Positions 1 through 8,757 of a DNA stretch of 64,000 nucleotides are shown here, one piece after another. The translations under genes were made by a program, and so were the position numbers. The notes below the pieces were generated by a model, which did no database searches, had not been told where the DNA came from, and saw nothing but the letters and a program-made list of their open reading frames with translations. Source of the DNA: Atopobiaceae bacterium. Its GTDB lineage: Bacteria > Actinomycetota > Coriobacteriia > Coriobacteriales > Atopobiaceae. The stretch is taken from positions 744,001-808,000 of the forward strand of contig JALCUE010000001.1 in NCBI GenBank assembly GCA_022655215.1. Reading direction: 5' to 3'. Within the stretch, counting starts at the first letter, position 1. Each line of letters begins with the position of its first letter.

Positions 1-451
1 CGTGCGCAGCGCGGTGGCCTTCTCGGCGGCGGCCGCGGCCTGCATGAAGGACCTCGCATGCACGAGAGAGCAGGTCGCAGGCATGTCACGCGGGCTCTAT
101 CGAACGCTCTGCGCGGATGGGACGGGGATAGAGCCCACGACCGGCATCGCGGTGGGCGAGGACAGGCTCCCTGGCATGGTGAGCATCATGGTCCCTGGTC
201 TGGAGAGCGAGTCACTCATCCTCAGACTCGATGCGGAAGGATTCGAGGTCTCAGCCGGCTCAGCGTGTTCGTCGGGCTCGCTTGAGCCCTCGCATGTGCT
301 CACCGCCATGGGCATCGAGCGTGACTCTGCCTTCGGCTCCTTGAGAATCTCATTCGACGAGAGGGTCCCGCAAAAGGACCTCGACCACTTCTCAGACACT
401 CTCATAGGCATCGTCCATGACATGCTAGGCGAGGGGCACGGCAGACGATGA
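1..451 (+). CDS. Cysteine desulfurase (IscS/NifS family), C-terminal part
   Basis: This is the C-terminal ~149 residues of a PLP-dependent cysteine desulfurase; the start and the PLP-lysine half lie left of the window. The family removes sulfur from cysteine as a persulfide for Fe-S clusters and thiolated tRNA. The signature is the active-site cysteine loop SAGSACSSGSLEPSHVL about 60 residues before the end, followed by the LRISF segment typical of the family's last beta-strands. The stop overlaps the mnmA start by 4 bp (ATGA), so the two are translationally coupled. This enzyme is therefore the likely sulfur donor for MnmA. IscS versus SufS-type cannot be decided without the N-terminal half. 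Confidence 0.93.
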   Translation, partial: VRSAVAFSAAAAACMKDLACTREQVAGMSRGLYRTLCADGTGIEPTTGIAVGEDRLPGMVSIMVPGLESESLILRLDAEGFEVSAGSACSSGSLEPSHVLTAMGIERDSAFGSLRISFDERVPQKDLDHFSDTLIGIVHDMLGEGHGRR

Positions 452-1485
452 GGGTACTCGTGGGACTTTCCGGCGGTGTGGACTCCTCTGCAGTCGTCTC
501 GCACTTCCGGGAGGGCGGTCACGAGGTCATCGCAGCCACGCTCGTGATGCAACACGGCACATACCCCGTCCCGCCCGAGATGGCCCTCGAAAGGGCACGC
601 ATCACCTGCGAAGGACTGGGCGTTAGGTTCGTGACGGCCGATGTCTCCCAGACATTCAGGGAAGTCGTGGTCGACCGCTTCCTGCGCGAATACTCGGTCG
701 GCAGGACACCGAACCCCTGTGTCGCATGCAACCCGGCCGTCAAGTTCGCCGCCCTTGGCAGGCTTGCCGATGAGAACGGCTGTGACGTCATGGCGACGGG
801 ACATTACGTCGGGACGTCGCTGTGCCCCGATGGCCTCACTCGGCTCGTGCGCGGCTCCGACCCCATGCGCGACCAGAGCTACTTCATGTGTCGCCTCACC
901 GAGGGCATCGTGAGCAGGTGCGTGTTCCCCCTCGCCACGAAGGACAAGCCGGACGTCCGCTCCTATGCGGCCGCGCACTATCTTCCAGCCGCTGACGCAA
1001 GCGACTCGGAAGGCGTCTGCTTCGCACCGGAGGGAGACTACCGAGAGCTCATACGCGAACGGATGCCGGAGGCGTTCGAAGAAGGAACCATCGAGGACGA
1101 TGACGGCGCCATCCTTGGAAAGCATGAGGGCGTCTGCGGCTTCACGATAGGGCAGAGAAGGGGATTGGGTCTTGCCGGAGGCCCCTTCTTCGTCACGAGA
1201 ATCGATGCGGGCAAGAGGAAGGTCATCGTGAGGAAGGGAGAGCCACCGAGGAGCTCATCCTTCGTCGTCGACGAGGCCACGTTCATCGGGGAGTCCCCGT
1301 GTGACGACGATGACCTTCTCGTCCAGACACACTTCCATGCGCCCGCACAGCCCGCAAGACTCACTCCGATCGGCAAGGGGCGCTATGAGGTCTCGCTCGT
1401 CGACTCCACGGTGCTCGCCGTCGGAGGTCAGACCGCCGCCTTCTATCATGGTGACACCGTCCTTGGCGGCGCGACGATAGCCTAA
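448..1485 (+). CDS. mnmA: tRNA-specific 2-thiouridylase MnmA
   Basis: MnmA adenylates and thiolates U34 of tRNA Lys/Glu/Gln to 2-thiouridine, taking sulfur from a desulfurase relay. At 345 residues it has the usual length. The PP-loop SGGVDSS is at residues 8-14. The two catalytic cysteines are visible as C94 (NPCVACN) and C191 (SEGVCF), and ATGHY and DQSYFMCRL are family hallmarks. The ATG overlaps the stop of the upstream cysteine desulfurase, which makes a desulfurase-thiouridylase operon. A 120-bp gap follows before the NIF3-like gene. Confidence 0.97.
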   Translation: MRVLVGLSGGVDSSAVVSHFREGGHEVIAATLVMQHGTYPVPPEMALERARITCEGLGVRFVTADVSQTFREVVVDRFLREYSVGRTPNPCVACNPAVKFAALGRLADENGCDVMATGHYVGTSLCPDGLTRLVRGSDPMRDQSYFMCRLTEGIVSRCVFPLATKDKPDVRSYAAAHYLPAADASDSEGVCFAPEGDYRELIRERMPEAFEEGTIEDDDGAILGKHEGVCGFTIGQRRGLGLAGGPFFVTRIDAGKRKVIVRKGEPPRSSSFVVDEATFIGESPCDDDDLLVQTHFHAPAQPARLTPIGKGRYEVSLVDSTVLAVGGQTAAFYHGDTVLGGATIA

Positions 1486-1605
1486 GTCTCAAGTCGAGGC
1501 TTATTTCTCGTTATCCCGCATTCATGTTTCGTTTGACCCTATCAACGGAACCCTCCGCCAGAAGGCGCGGAATCAGGCTCAAATCTGCCAAATGGAGGTA
1601 GAATC

Positions 1606-2388
1606 ATGCAGGTAATCGATATCGTCAACGCAATTGCCGAGTCTTATCCTGAAGTTGATGCTGAATCCTGGGATATGCCTGGCCTAAGCGTCGGTGACCC
1701 TCATCATGAGGTCAAGGGTGTGCTTTGCGCACTCGACCCACTGCCTTCGACCATAGAGGAGGCCGATCGGAGGGGGCTCGACATGGTCGTCACCCATCAC
1801 CCCGCATTCATCGAGCCCCCGAAGAACATCACACCCTCCTATGTGACCTCCGGACTTGGAGGCGTCATCGCCTGGACGGCGGCGTCCATGGGCATCTCGC
1901 TCGTCGCGGCGCACACCAATCTCGACAAGAGCGAGGATGCGTTCCTTCTCGCGTCCGAACTCCTCGCCATGGAAGCCATCGGCAGGATCCAGGAGCCTGA
2001 TGGCTTCGGCGTCATCCTGGACGGGGGCTCAAGGCGCGTCCGTGATGTCTGCTCGGCCGTCACCTCGGGTTTCGGGGCCACACCGCTCGTCTATGGCGAC
2101 GATGACGCACCGGCTCCGGTGATCGGGTACTGCTCCGGCTCTCTTGGAGATCTCGGTCTCGAGACCCTCTCGAGGGGATGCACGTGTGTCGTGACGGGGG
2201 AATGCGGATATCATCGCGCGACGGAGCTTCAGGCCGCAGGTTGCGCGGTTATACTCATGGGGCATGACGTGTCGGAGCTTCCCTATTCCAAGCTCCTCGC
2301 CTCCGTGCTCGGCGATCGCTTCCCCGAGCTGCGTGTCGAGGTCCTTGACGAGAGCCCCCATGCCCATGCGTTCCAGCTACGCCACTGA
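1606..2388 (+). CDS. NIF3-like dinuclear metal-centre protein
   Basis: This belongs to the NIF3/YbgI family (often labelled 'GTP cyclohydrolase 1 type 2'), a hexameric dinuclear-metal protein of uncertain biochemical role. At 260 residues it has the compact form without the inserted PII-like domain. Metal ligands are suggested by THHP (63-66), H103 and D107 in the AAHTNLD segment, and GHDVSE near the C-terminus. ATG 1606 is preceded by GGAGGT. The gene is followed 19 bp later by a zinc-ribbon/coiled-coil protein; NIF3 next to such a gene is a conserved pair in Actinobacteria. Confidence 0.9.
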   Translation: MQVIDIVNAIAESYPEVDAESWDMPGLSVGDPHHEVKGVLCALDPLPSTIEEADRRGLDMVVTHHPAFIEPPKNITPSYVTSGLGGVIAWTAASMGISLVAAHTNLDKSEDAFLLASELLAMEAIGRIQEPDGFGVILDGGSRRVRDVCSAVTSGFGATPLVYGDDDAPAPVIGYCSGSLGDLGLETLSRGCTCVVTGECGYHRATELQAAGCAVILMGHDVSELPYSKLLASVLGDRFPELRVEVLDESPHAHAFQLRH

Positions 2389-2407
2389 CGAACAAGGAGC
2401 ACGAGCA

Positions 2408-3118
2408 ATGACCGAATCACAGGCCTTGGTACGCCTCCAGCAGATCGATCTCGGTCTCATTCGCTGCGAGAGGACCCTTTCGGGACTTCCGCAGCGCGAC
2501 AAGCTCGCGAAGATCAAGGTGGCTCGCCGCCGAGTGGCCACCGAGCTCACCAAGATGCTCGGTCAGCGCAAGGACGTCGAGATGGAGATCAACGACCTCG
2601 ACAAGACGAGGGTCTCTTTCGAGACTCGCGTGACCGAAGCCCAGCAGAAGGCGAATGACTCCGAGGAGGGCTATCGCTCCGTCAAGGACTTCGAGGCCCA
2701 GCTCTCCGATTATGCGAAGCGGCTCGAGAAGATCCAGTTCGACACCGACAAGCTCATGGCCGAGCTCGAGAAGCTCGAGCATGCCGATAAGAACGCGAGG
2801 TCGATCCAGTCGAAGCTCGATGAGGAGGAGAGGGCCCAGACCGCTTCCTACGAGGAGGCGGCCGCCGACGTGACCCGGGAGGTCAAAGCTTTGAAGGAGG
2901 AGAGGGCCGACGTCGTCTCGCAGCTGAGCCCCGAGCTCCTCGAGCGGTATGCCGCTGCCGTGAAGCGGTTCGGCGGCATCGCGGTCGAGACCCTGGACGG
3001 CAACAAGCCCTCGGCCTGCCGCGTGGCGTTGCAGCCGAGCCAGTTCTCGGACATCAGGCACGGACCGGTCATCACCGAATGCCCCTATTGCCACCGCATC
3101 CTCGTCACCGAGAGCTGA
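2408..3118 (+). CDS. C4-type zinc-ribbon/coiled-coil protein (DUF164-like)
   Basis: This 236-residue protein has a long charged coiled coil (about residues 10-165) followed by a small C-terminal ribbon. It matches the zinc-ribbon family usually encoded beside NIF3; the family's function is not settled, and a nucleic-acid or chaperone-like role has been proposed. ATG 2408 follows AAGGAG. The ribbon is degenerate: the final CPYC pair is intact, but the first pair has only one cysteine (SACRVAL where CxxC is normal), so zinc binding by four cysteines is doubtful. It overlaps the coaBC start by one base. Confidence 0.82.
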   Translation: MTESQALVRLQQIDLGLIRCERTLSGLPQRDKLAKIKVARRRVATELTKMLGQRKDVEMEINDLDKTRVSFETRVTEAQQKANDSEEGYRSVKDFEAQLSDYAKRLEKIQFDTDKLMAELEKLEHADKNARSIQSKLDEEERAQTASYEEAAADVTREVKALKEERADVVSQLSPELLERYAAAVKRFGGIAVETLDGNKPSACRVALQPSQFSDIRHGPVITECPYCHRILVTES

Positions 3119-4353
3119 TGGCCGACATGATGGACATGGAAGGCACGAACGGCAGGCGCGTTCTCCTCTGCGTCAGCGGCTGCATCGCCGCATACAAGGC
3201 ATGCGAGGTCCTGAGGGGTCTCCAGAAGGCCGGATGCGACGTCAAGGTGGTCTTGACTGAGGCCGCCTGCGAGTTCGTGGGTCCAACGACGTTCGAGGCG
3301 CTCTCCGGTCATGAGGTCGCGGTCGATCTCTTTGACTATGGCCCCTCGGCTATTCCCCATATCCAGCTCTCGGATTGGGCCGACCTCATACTCGTGTGCC
3401 CGGCAACGGCCAATGTCGTCGCGAAGGCATCGCAGGGTATCGCCGACGATTGCCTCACGTCCACGCTCCTCGCCGCCACGAGCCCCATCCTCTTCGCACC
3501 TGCCATGAACGTGAGGATGTGGCAGAACGCCGCCACGAGAGCCAACGTCGAGACCCTCGAGGCAAGGGGGATCGTGTTCGTCATGCCCGCAAGCGGCAGG
3601 CTCGCATGCGGGGACATCGGTGAGGGCAAGCTGGCTGAGGTCGAGACCATCGTGGACCGCGCACTCTCCATGCTCGATGCCACGCAGTCGCTTGCCGGCA
3701 GGCATGTCCTCGTGACGGCCGGGCCCACGCATGAGCCGGTCGACCCAGTGAGATTCTTGGCGAACGCCTCGTCGGGGAAGATGGGATTCGAGATCGCCAG
3801 GGCCGCAAGGAGGTCTGGCGCGCACGTGACGCTGGTCTGCGGACCCGTCTCCCTCCCAGACCCATGCGGCGTCGACGTCATACATGTCACGACCGCTGCG
3901 GAGATGCTCGAGGCTTCCTCGGAGGCATTTCAGAGCTGTGACGCCGCGGTCCTCGCGGCCGCCGTCGCCGACTACACTCCCACGAACCCCAGCGACCACA
4001 AGCTGAAGAAGCGCGACGAGGCTCTCGATTCGATACCCCTGACGAGGACCAAGGACATCCTTGCGACCCTCTCCAAGACCAAAGGCGAAAGGGTCGTCAT
4101 CGGTTTCGCTGCCGAGACGAACGACCTCGTCGAAAATGCCCGGGAGAAGCTCACCACGAAGGGCTGCGACCTCATCATCGCCAATGACGTCTCCCGTGAG
4201 GACTCCACGTTCGGCTCCGACACCGACGCGGTCACGATCGTCTCCACAGACGGCGCCGAGGAGCTCCCGACCCTCTCGAAGAGAGAGGTCGCCGAGAGGA
4301 TCGTCGAGATGGTCTCCAAAATGATCGCGGCCAAGGGTGATGCCACGTGCTGA
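3118..4353 (+). CDS. coaBC: Bifunctional phosphopantothenoylcysteine decarboxylase/synthetase CoaBC
   Basis: CoaBC makes 4'-phosphopantetheine in coenzyme A biosynthesis. The CoaB half joins cysteine to 4'-phosphopantothenate and the CoaC half decarboxylates the product using FMN. The N-terminal CoaC domain (about 1-185) shows H81 in HIQLSDWAD, the PAMN motif (about 128-131) and C164 in the SGRLACG substrate flap. The C-terminal CoaB domain starts near ILVTAGPT-type residues (VLVTAGPTHEPVD) and contains LKKRDE and the PLTRTKDIL segment. ATG 3118 overlaps the preceding stop (TGATG); in-frame ATGs follow shortly, so the start is uncertain by a few residues. It overlaps nfo by 7 bp. Confidence 0.95.
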   Translation: MADMMDMEGTNGRRVLLCVSGCIAAYKACEVLRGLQKAGCDVKVVLTEAACEFVGPTTFEALSGHEVAVDLFDYGPSAIPHIQLSDWADLILVCPATANVVAKASQGIADDCLTSTLLAATSPILFAPAMNVRMWQNAATRANVETLEARGIVFVMPASGRLACGDIGEGKLAEVETIVDRALSMLDATQSLAGRHVLVTAGPTHEPVDPVRFLANASSGKMGFEIARAARRSGAHVTLVCGPVSLPDPCGVDVIHVTTAAEMLEASSEAFQSCDAAVLAAAVADYTPTNPSDHKLKKRDEALDSIPLTRTKDILATLSKTKGERVVIGFAAETNDLVENAREKLTTKGCDLIIANDVSREDSTFGSDTDAVTIVSTDGAEELPTLSKREVAERIVEMVSKMIAAKGDATC

Positions 4354-5189
4354 CCTTGGGATGCCATCTCTCGTCTGCCGATGGTTTCGCGGCCATGGGT
4401 CAGACTGCCGTGAACATCGGCGCGAACACCTTCGCATACTTCACGAGGAACCCTCGCGGTGGATCCGTGAAGGACCTCGACCCCGAGGACGTCGCGGGAC
4501 TGCGCGACGTGATGGACGAGCATGGATTCGGAACGCTCGTGGCCCATGCCCCCTATACGCTCAACATGGCATCCGCCAAGCCCTACGTGAGGGAGTTCGC
4601 CCTCAAGGCCATGCAGGAGGACCTCGCCCGCCTCGAGTGGATGCCACCCGCGCACTACAACTTCCACCCTGGCTCCCATGTGGGTCAAGGCATCGACGAA
4701 GGGATCGGTCTCATCGCCGAAGGATTGAACGCCGTCATCGTTCCAGGTCAGAGGACGAGGGTCCTCCTCGAGACGATGTCCGGAAAGGGATCAGAGGTCG
4801 GAGGGACGTTCGAGCAGATCGCTCGCATCATCGACGGCGTCGATCATGACGAGGTGCTCGGCGTATGTCTCGACACATGCCACGTGAGTGACGCCGGATA
4901 CGACATAGTCAACGATCTCGATGGCGTGCTCGACGAGTTCGATCACGTCATCGGTCTCGACAGACTTCTGGCGCTCCATGTGAACGACTCGAAGAACCCG
5001 TGTGGATCCCACAAGGACCGACACGAGAGGATAGGGGAGGGTACGCTCGGCCTCGGCACGTTCACCAGCATCGTGAACGAGCCCAGACTCCAGGGGCTGC
5101 CCATGATCCTCGAGACGCCGAATGATCTCGCCGGCTACACGGCTGAGATCGCGATGCTCCGCGGCATGGCGGATAACGAGGGAGAGTAG
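4347..5189 (+). CDS. nfo: Endonuclease IV (AP endonuclease, Nfo)
   Basis: This is a 280-residue trinuclear-zinc AP endonuclease that cuts 5' of abasic sites in base-excision repair. All nine metal ligands of the family can be placed: H67 (HAPY), H107 (FHPGSH), E142 (LLETMSG), D176 and H179 (CLDTCH), H211 (LHVND), D224 and H226 (HKDRH) and the C-terminal glutamate in MILETP. The start is GTG 4347, overlapping the end of coaBC by 7 bp. It sits between coaBC and an ABC-F gene in one tight transcription unit. Confidence 0.96.
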   Translation: MLTLGCHLSSADGFAAMGQTAVNIGANTFAYFTRNPRGGSVKDLDPEDVAGLRDVMDEHGFGTLVAHAPYTLNMASAKPYVREFALKAMQEDLARLEWMPPAHYNFHPGSHVGQGIDEGIGLIAEGLNAVIVPGQRTRVLLETMSGKGSEVGGTFEQIARIIDGVDHDEVLGVCLDTCHVSDAGYDIVNDLDGVLDEFDHVIGLDRLLALHVNDSKNPCGSHKDRHERIGEGTLGLGTFTSIVNEPRLQGLPMILETPNDLAGYTAEIAMLRGMADNEGE

Positions 5190-5191
5190 GC

Positions 5192-6991
5192 TTGGGCATT
5201 CTCATCGGATGTGACTCCGTCTCGCAGGAGTGGCCAGGCAAGCGAGTGCTCGTAGGCGTCACCATCGGCATAGACGAGGGCGACAGGATCGGGATAGTCG
5301 GCAGGAACGGCGACGGCAAGTCGACGCTGCTCGATGTCATCTCCCGGAGGCTCATTCCGGACGCGGGAACGGTCACATGGCGAGGTGACATAGCCGTCGG
5401 CTTCCTGAGGCAGAACGACGAACTCGTCGATGACGAGACGGTCCGCTCACAGGTGATGGGCGATACGCCGGAGTACGTCTGGGCATCCGACCCGACCGTA
5501 CGCGAGATATGTGATTCGTTACTCCAGGACGTGCCTTGGGATGCCATCATCTCCGAGCTCTCCGGCGGTCAGAGGCGAAGGGTCGACCTCGCCAGACTCC
5601 TCGTGAGGAAATGGGACGTGCTCCTTCTGGACGAGCCCACCAACCATCTCGACATGCAGGCGATCACCTGGCTCGCGCACCATCTGCGCAATCGTTGGCC
5701 ACAGGGGGCCGGTGCGCTGCTCTGCGTGACGCACGACCGTTGGTTCCTCGATGAGGTGTGCGAGAGGATGTGGGAGGTCCACGACGGTACGATCGACCCA
5801 TTCGAGGGCGGTTACTCCGCGTACATCCAGCAGCGAGTCGAAAGGGACCGCCAAGCACAGGTCATGGAGACCCGCAGGCAGAACACCATGAGAAGAGAGC
5901 TGGCATGGCTCTCCCGAGGTGCTCAAGCACGCTCGAGCAAGCCGAAGTTCAGGATTGACGAGGCAAGGGCGATGATCGCCGATGTCCCGGTGCTGAGGGA
6001 CGGCATCGAGCTCAAGAGGCTCGCCACAAGCCGCCTTGGCAAGCAGGTCTTCGAGCTCGATGACGTGTCCGTCTCCTATGGGGACACGTGCGTGCTCGAC
6101 CATGTCTCATGGCTCATCGGACCAGGGGACAGGTATGGGATCCTCGGAGAGAACGGTGCTGGCAAGTCGACCTTACTCAAGGTCATTCAGGGTAAGGTCG
6201 AGCCTTCGTCTGGAAGGGTGAAGGTGGGCAAGAGCGTGAAGGTAGGTGTGCTCTCGCAACACCTTGACTCTCTCTCCGAGAAGGGCGATTGGCGAGTGAG
6301 TGACCTCCTGGCCAGGTATAAGACCACCTATGTGATAGACGGCAAGGATGTGACTCCCGAGCAGCTCCTCGAGAGGCTCGGCTTCGACAAGCGAGAGACC
6401 ATGTCCAGGATCTGCGACCTATCGGGAGGTCAGCGTCGCAGACTCGCCCTCATGTGCGTCCTCTTGCAGGAGCCCAACGTGCTCATCCTGGATGAGCCCG
6501 GCAACGACCTCGACACGGACATGCTGACTGTGGTCGAAGACCTTCTTGATGGTTGGCCCGGCACCTTGTTGCTCGTCAGCCACGACAGGTATCTCATGGA
6601 GCGTGTCACGGATGACCAGTACGCCCTCATAGACGGTCATCTCCGTCATGTCCCCGGAGGGGTCGACGAGTACCTTTCCCTCGTGGATGCTGCCCACGAC
6701 GAAGCTGCGGCTGACACAAGCGAACGTGACGAGAGCGAGCCCCAGATACGTGACGACGGGCTCTCGAACTCGGAACGACGCGACCTCATGCACCGCTTCG
6801 AGTCGACGGGGCGCCGTCTCGACAAGGCGCGGACCGAACCCGGCGTCATCGAAGCCGAGCTCGCCGGAATCGAGCCCACGGATTACGCGTCTTTGCAGGA
6901 GGTCCAGGAGAGGCTCGATGCCAAGAGGTCGGAGATATCGGACCTCGAGGACGAATGGCTCGACCTTGCCATGAGGCTTGGGATAGAGTAG
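5192..6991 (+). CDS. ABC-F family ATPase (Uup-like)
   Basis: This 599-residue soluble protein has two tandem ABC ATPase domains and no membrane segments. Walker A motifs are GRNGDGKST (37-45) and GENGAGKST. Both signature motifs read LSGGQRRR, and the Walker B regions are LLLDEPTNHLD and LILDEPGNDLD. The C-terminal ~80 residues form a charged coiled coil, as in Uup. ABC-F proteins act on ribosomes (translation factors or antibiotic protection) or in genome maintenance; the coiled-coil tail favours a Uup-like housekeeping member. The start is TTG 5192, two bases after the nfo stop; no other start keeps the N-terminal strand. Confidence 0.9.
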   Translation: MGILIGCDSVSQEWPGKRVLVGVTIGIDEGDRIGIVGRNGDGKSTLLDVISRRLIPDAGTVTWRGDIAVGFLRQNDELVDDETVRSQVMGDTPEYVWASDPTVREICDSLLQDVPWDAIISELSGGQRRRVDLARLLVRKWDVLLLDEPTNHLDMQAITWLAHHLRNRWPQGAGALLCVTHDRWFLDEVCERMWEVHDGTIDPFEGGYSAYIQQRVERDRQAQVMETRRQNTMRRELAWLSRGAQARSSKPKFRIDEARAMIADVPVLRDGIELKRLATSRLGKQVFELDDVSVSYGDTCVLDHVSWLIGPGDRYGILGENGAGKSTLLKVIQGKVEPSSGRVKVGKSVKVGVLSQHLDSLSEKGDWRVSDLLARYKTTYVIDGKDVTPEQLLERLGFDKRETMSRICDLSGGQRRRLALMCVLLQEPNVLILDEPGNDLDTDMLTVVEDLLDGWPGTLLLVSHDRYLMERVTDDQYALIDGHLRHVPGGVDEYLSLVDAAHDEAAADTSERDESEPQIRDDGLSNSERRDLMHRFESTGRRLDKARTEPGVIEAELAGIEPTDYASLQEVQERLDAKRSEISDLEDEWLDLAMRLGIE

Positions 6992-7020
6992 TCGCACCGA
7001 CGTCAGGGGAGGAGTCGCCC

Positions 7021-8757
7021 ATGCTCGACCTCGCGAGGCGCTTCCTCGCCAAGTATCGACGCCTTCTCGTGCTCGGACCCGCCTGCAAGCTCATCGAGGC
7101 CGTGTTCGACCTCATCACGCCTCTCGTTATCGCGCGGATGATCGATGATGGCGTCGGACACGGTGACGTGGACGTCATCATCCGTCTCGGTATCGTTTTG
7201 CTGGTCATGGCGGTGCTCGGGCTCTGCTTCACGCTCGTCTGCCAGAAGACGGCCGCCCTCGTCTCCCAAGGTTCCGGAACGGACGTGAGGAACGCCCTCT
7301 TCGAGAAGGTCAACGAGTTCTCCTACACCGAGCTGGACCGCTTCAGCACGCCCTCGCTCGTCACGAGAATCACAAACGACGTCAACCAGTTACAGGTGGC
7401 CGTCGCCATGCTCGTGAGGCAGGTGATTCGCTGGCCCTTCCTGGCCATCGGCTCCATGGTCGCCGCCCTCCTCATCGACTTCAAGCTCGGCCTCATCTTT
7501 CTCGTGGTGACTCCACTCATCGCCTTCATCTTCTGGTCGGTCATGAGGCGCTGCATACCCTACTTCAGGGGGATGCAGGCGAAGCTCGACCGGATCTCCC
7601 TCATCACGAGAGAGGCGCTCTCAGGCGTGAGGGTGATACGTGCATTCGTTCGGGACGACGCCGAGGAGCGACGATTCGATACGGCCACGGCCGATCAGAC
7701 CGACACGGCGATCGCCGCCGGTAGGCTTTCCGCCCTGCTCAACCCAGCGACCCTGTTCGTCATGGACATGGGCGTCGTCGCCATCCTCTGGGCCGGTGGC
7801 AACCAGGTGATGGTGGGAGAGCTCACGCAAGGTCAGGTCATGGCCTTCGTGAACTACATGACGCAGACGCTCCTCTCCATCGTCTACGTGGCCAACCTCG
7901 TCGTCATCTTCACGAAGGCCTCCGCCAGCGCGGCACGCGTGAAGGAGGTGCTCGACACACCCGTCTCCATCTGCGATGGACCCGGGGCCGAAGGAAGTGG
8001 CTGCAAGGACTCCCCGGCCATCTCGATCCAGGATGTCTGCTTCAGGTTCCCAGACTCGGGGAAGGACACCCTTTCCCATGTCAGCCTCGAGGTCGCGCCA
8101 GGACAGACCCTTGGGATCATAGGTGGGACTGGTTCAGGGAAGTCGACCCTCATGGCGCTCATGCAACGCCTCTATGACGCGACCTCGGGCTCGGTCCTCA
8201 TACGAGGGGTCGACGTGCGTGACTACCGGCTCGACGAGCTCAGGGGAACGTTGGCCGTCGTGCCACAGGCGCCCTCGCTTGTTTCGGGAACCCTAAGGGA
8301 GAACCTCGTCTGGAGGGACTCGCAAGCCACTGATGACGAGCTCTGGCATGCGCTCGAGCTCGCCCAGGCGGCCGAATTCGTCAGGCGGATGCCAGAGGGC
8401 CTCGACAGTCCCGTGGAAGCCTCCGGGAAGAACTTCTCGGGAGGCCAGCGTCAGCGCCTCACGATCGCACGCGCCCTCGTTGGAAGGCCCTCGATACTCT
8501 TGCTTGACGACCCGTTCTCGGCCCTCGACTATGCCACCGATCGTTCGCTTCGCGATGCGCTGGCCGCTGACGATCCCTCTCGAACGACCGTGATGATCTC
8601 CCAGCGTGTCTCCTCGGTACGCGAGGCATCGCTGATCTGCGTCCTCGACTCCGGCCGCGTGATCGGCCTCGGCACTCACGATGAGCTCGTCGATACCTGC
8701 CCGGTCTATAAGGAGATATGCCTCTCCCAGCTACGTCCTGAGGAGGTGGGAGCATGA
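7021..8757 (+). CDS. ABC exporter half-transporter with degenerate ATPase site
   Basis: This 578-residue half-transporter has six predicted membrane helices (about 15-310) and a C-terminal nucleotide-binding domain with Walker A GGTGSGKST (about 368) and signature FSGGQ. The catalytic site is degenerate in the way seen in one half of heterodimeric exporters: the Walker B glutamate is aspartate (LLLDDPF, D497) and the switch histidine is glutamine (MISQR, Q528). ATG 7021 follows GGGGAGG. It overlaps the next half-transporter by 4 bp (ATGA), so the two surely form a heterodimer. The substrate is unknown; multidrug or lipid export is the usual inference. Confidence 0.93.
   Translation: MLDLARRFLAKYRRLLVLGPACKLIEAVFDLITPLVIARMIDDGVGHGDVDVIIRLGIVLLVMAVLGLCFTLVCQKTAALVSQGSGTDVRNALFEKVNEFSYTELDRFSTPSLVTRITNDVNQLQVAVAMLVRQVIRWPFLAIGSMVAALLIDFKLGLIFLVVTPLIAFIFWSVMRRCIPYFRGMQAKLDRISLITREALSGVRVIRAFVRDDAEERRFDTATADQTDTAIAAGRLSALLNPATLFVMDMGVVAILWAGGNQVMVGELTQGQVMAFVNYMTQTLLSIVYVANLVVIFTKASASAARVKEVLDTPVSICDGPGAEGSGCKDSPAISIQDVCFRFPDSGKDTLSHVSLEVAPGQTLGIIGGTGSGKSTLMALMQRLYDATSGSVLIRGVDVRDYRLDELRGTLAVVPQAPSLVSGTLRENLVWRDSQATDDELWHALELAQAAEFVRRMPEGLDSPVEASGKNFSGGQRQRLTIARALVGRPSILLLDDPFSALDYATDRSLRDALAADDPSRTTVMISQRVSSVREASLICVLDSGRVIGLGTHDELVDTCPVYKEICLSQLRPEEVGA

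Noticed and set aside
2264-2407. Upstream extension of the zinc-ribbon protein into the NIF3-like gene
   Set aside because: It would overlap the NIF3-like coding region by over 100 bp; ATG 2408 has its own ribosome-binding site.
3085-4437. 450-codon open frame antisense to coaBC/nfo
   Set aside because: Coding on the plus strand is supported by catalytic residues; the antisense product is His/Arg-rich without motifs.
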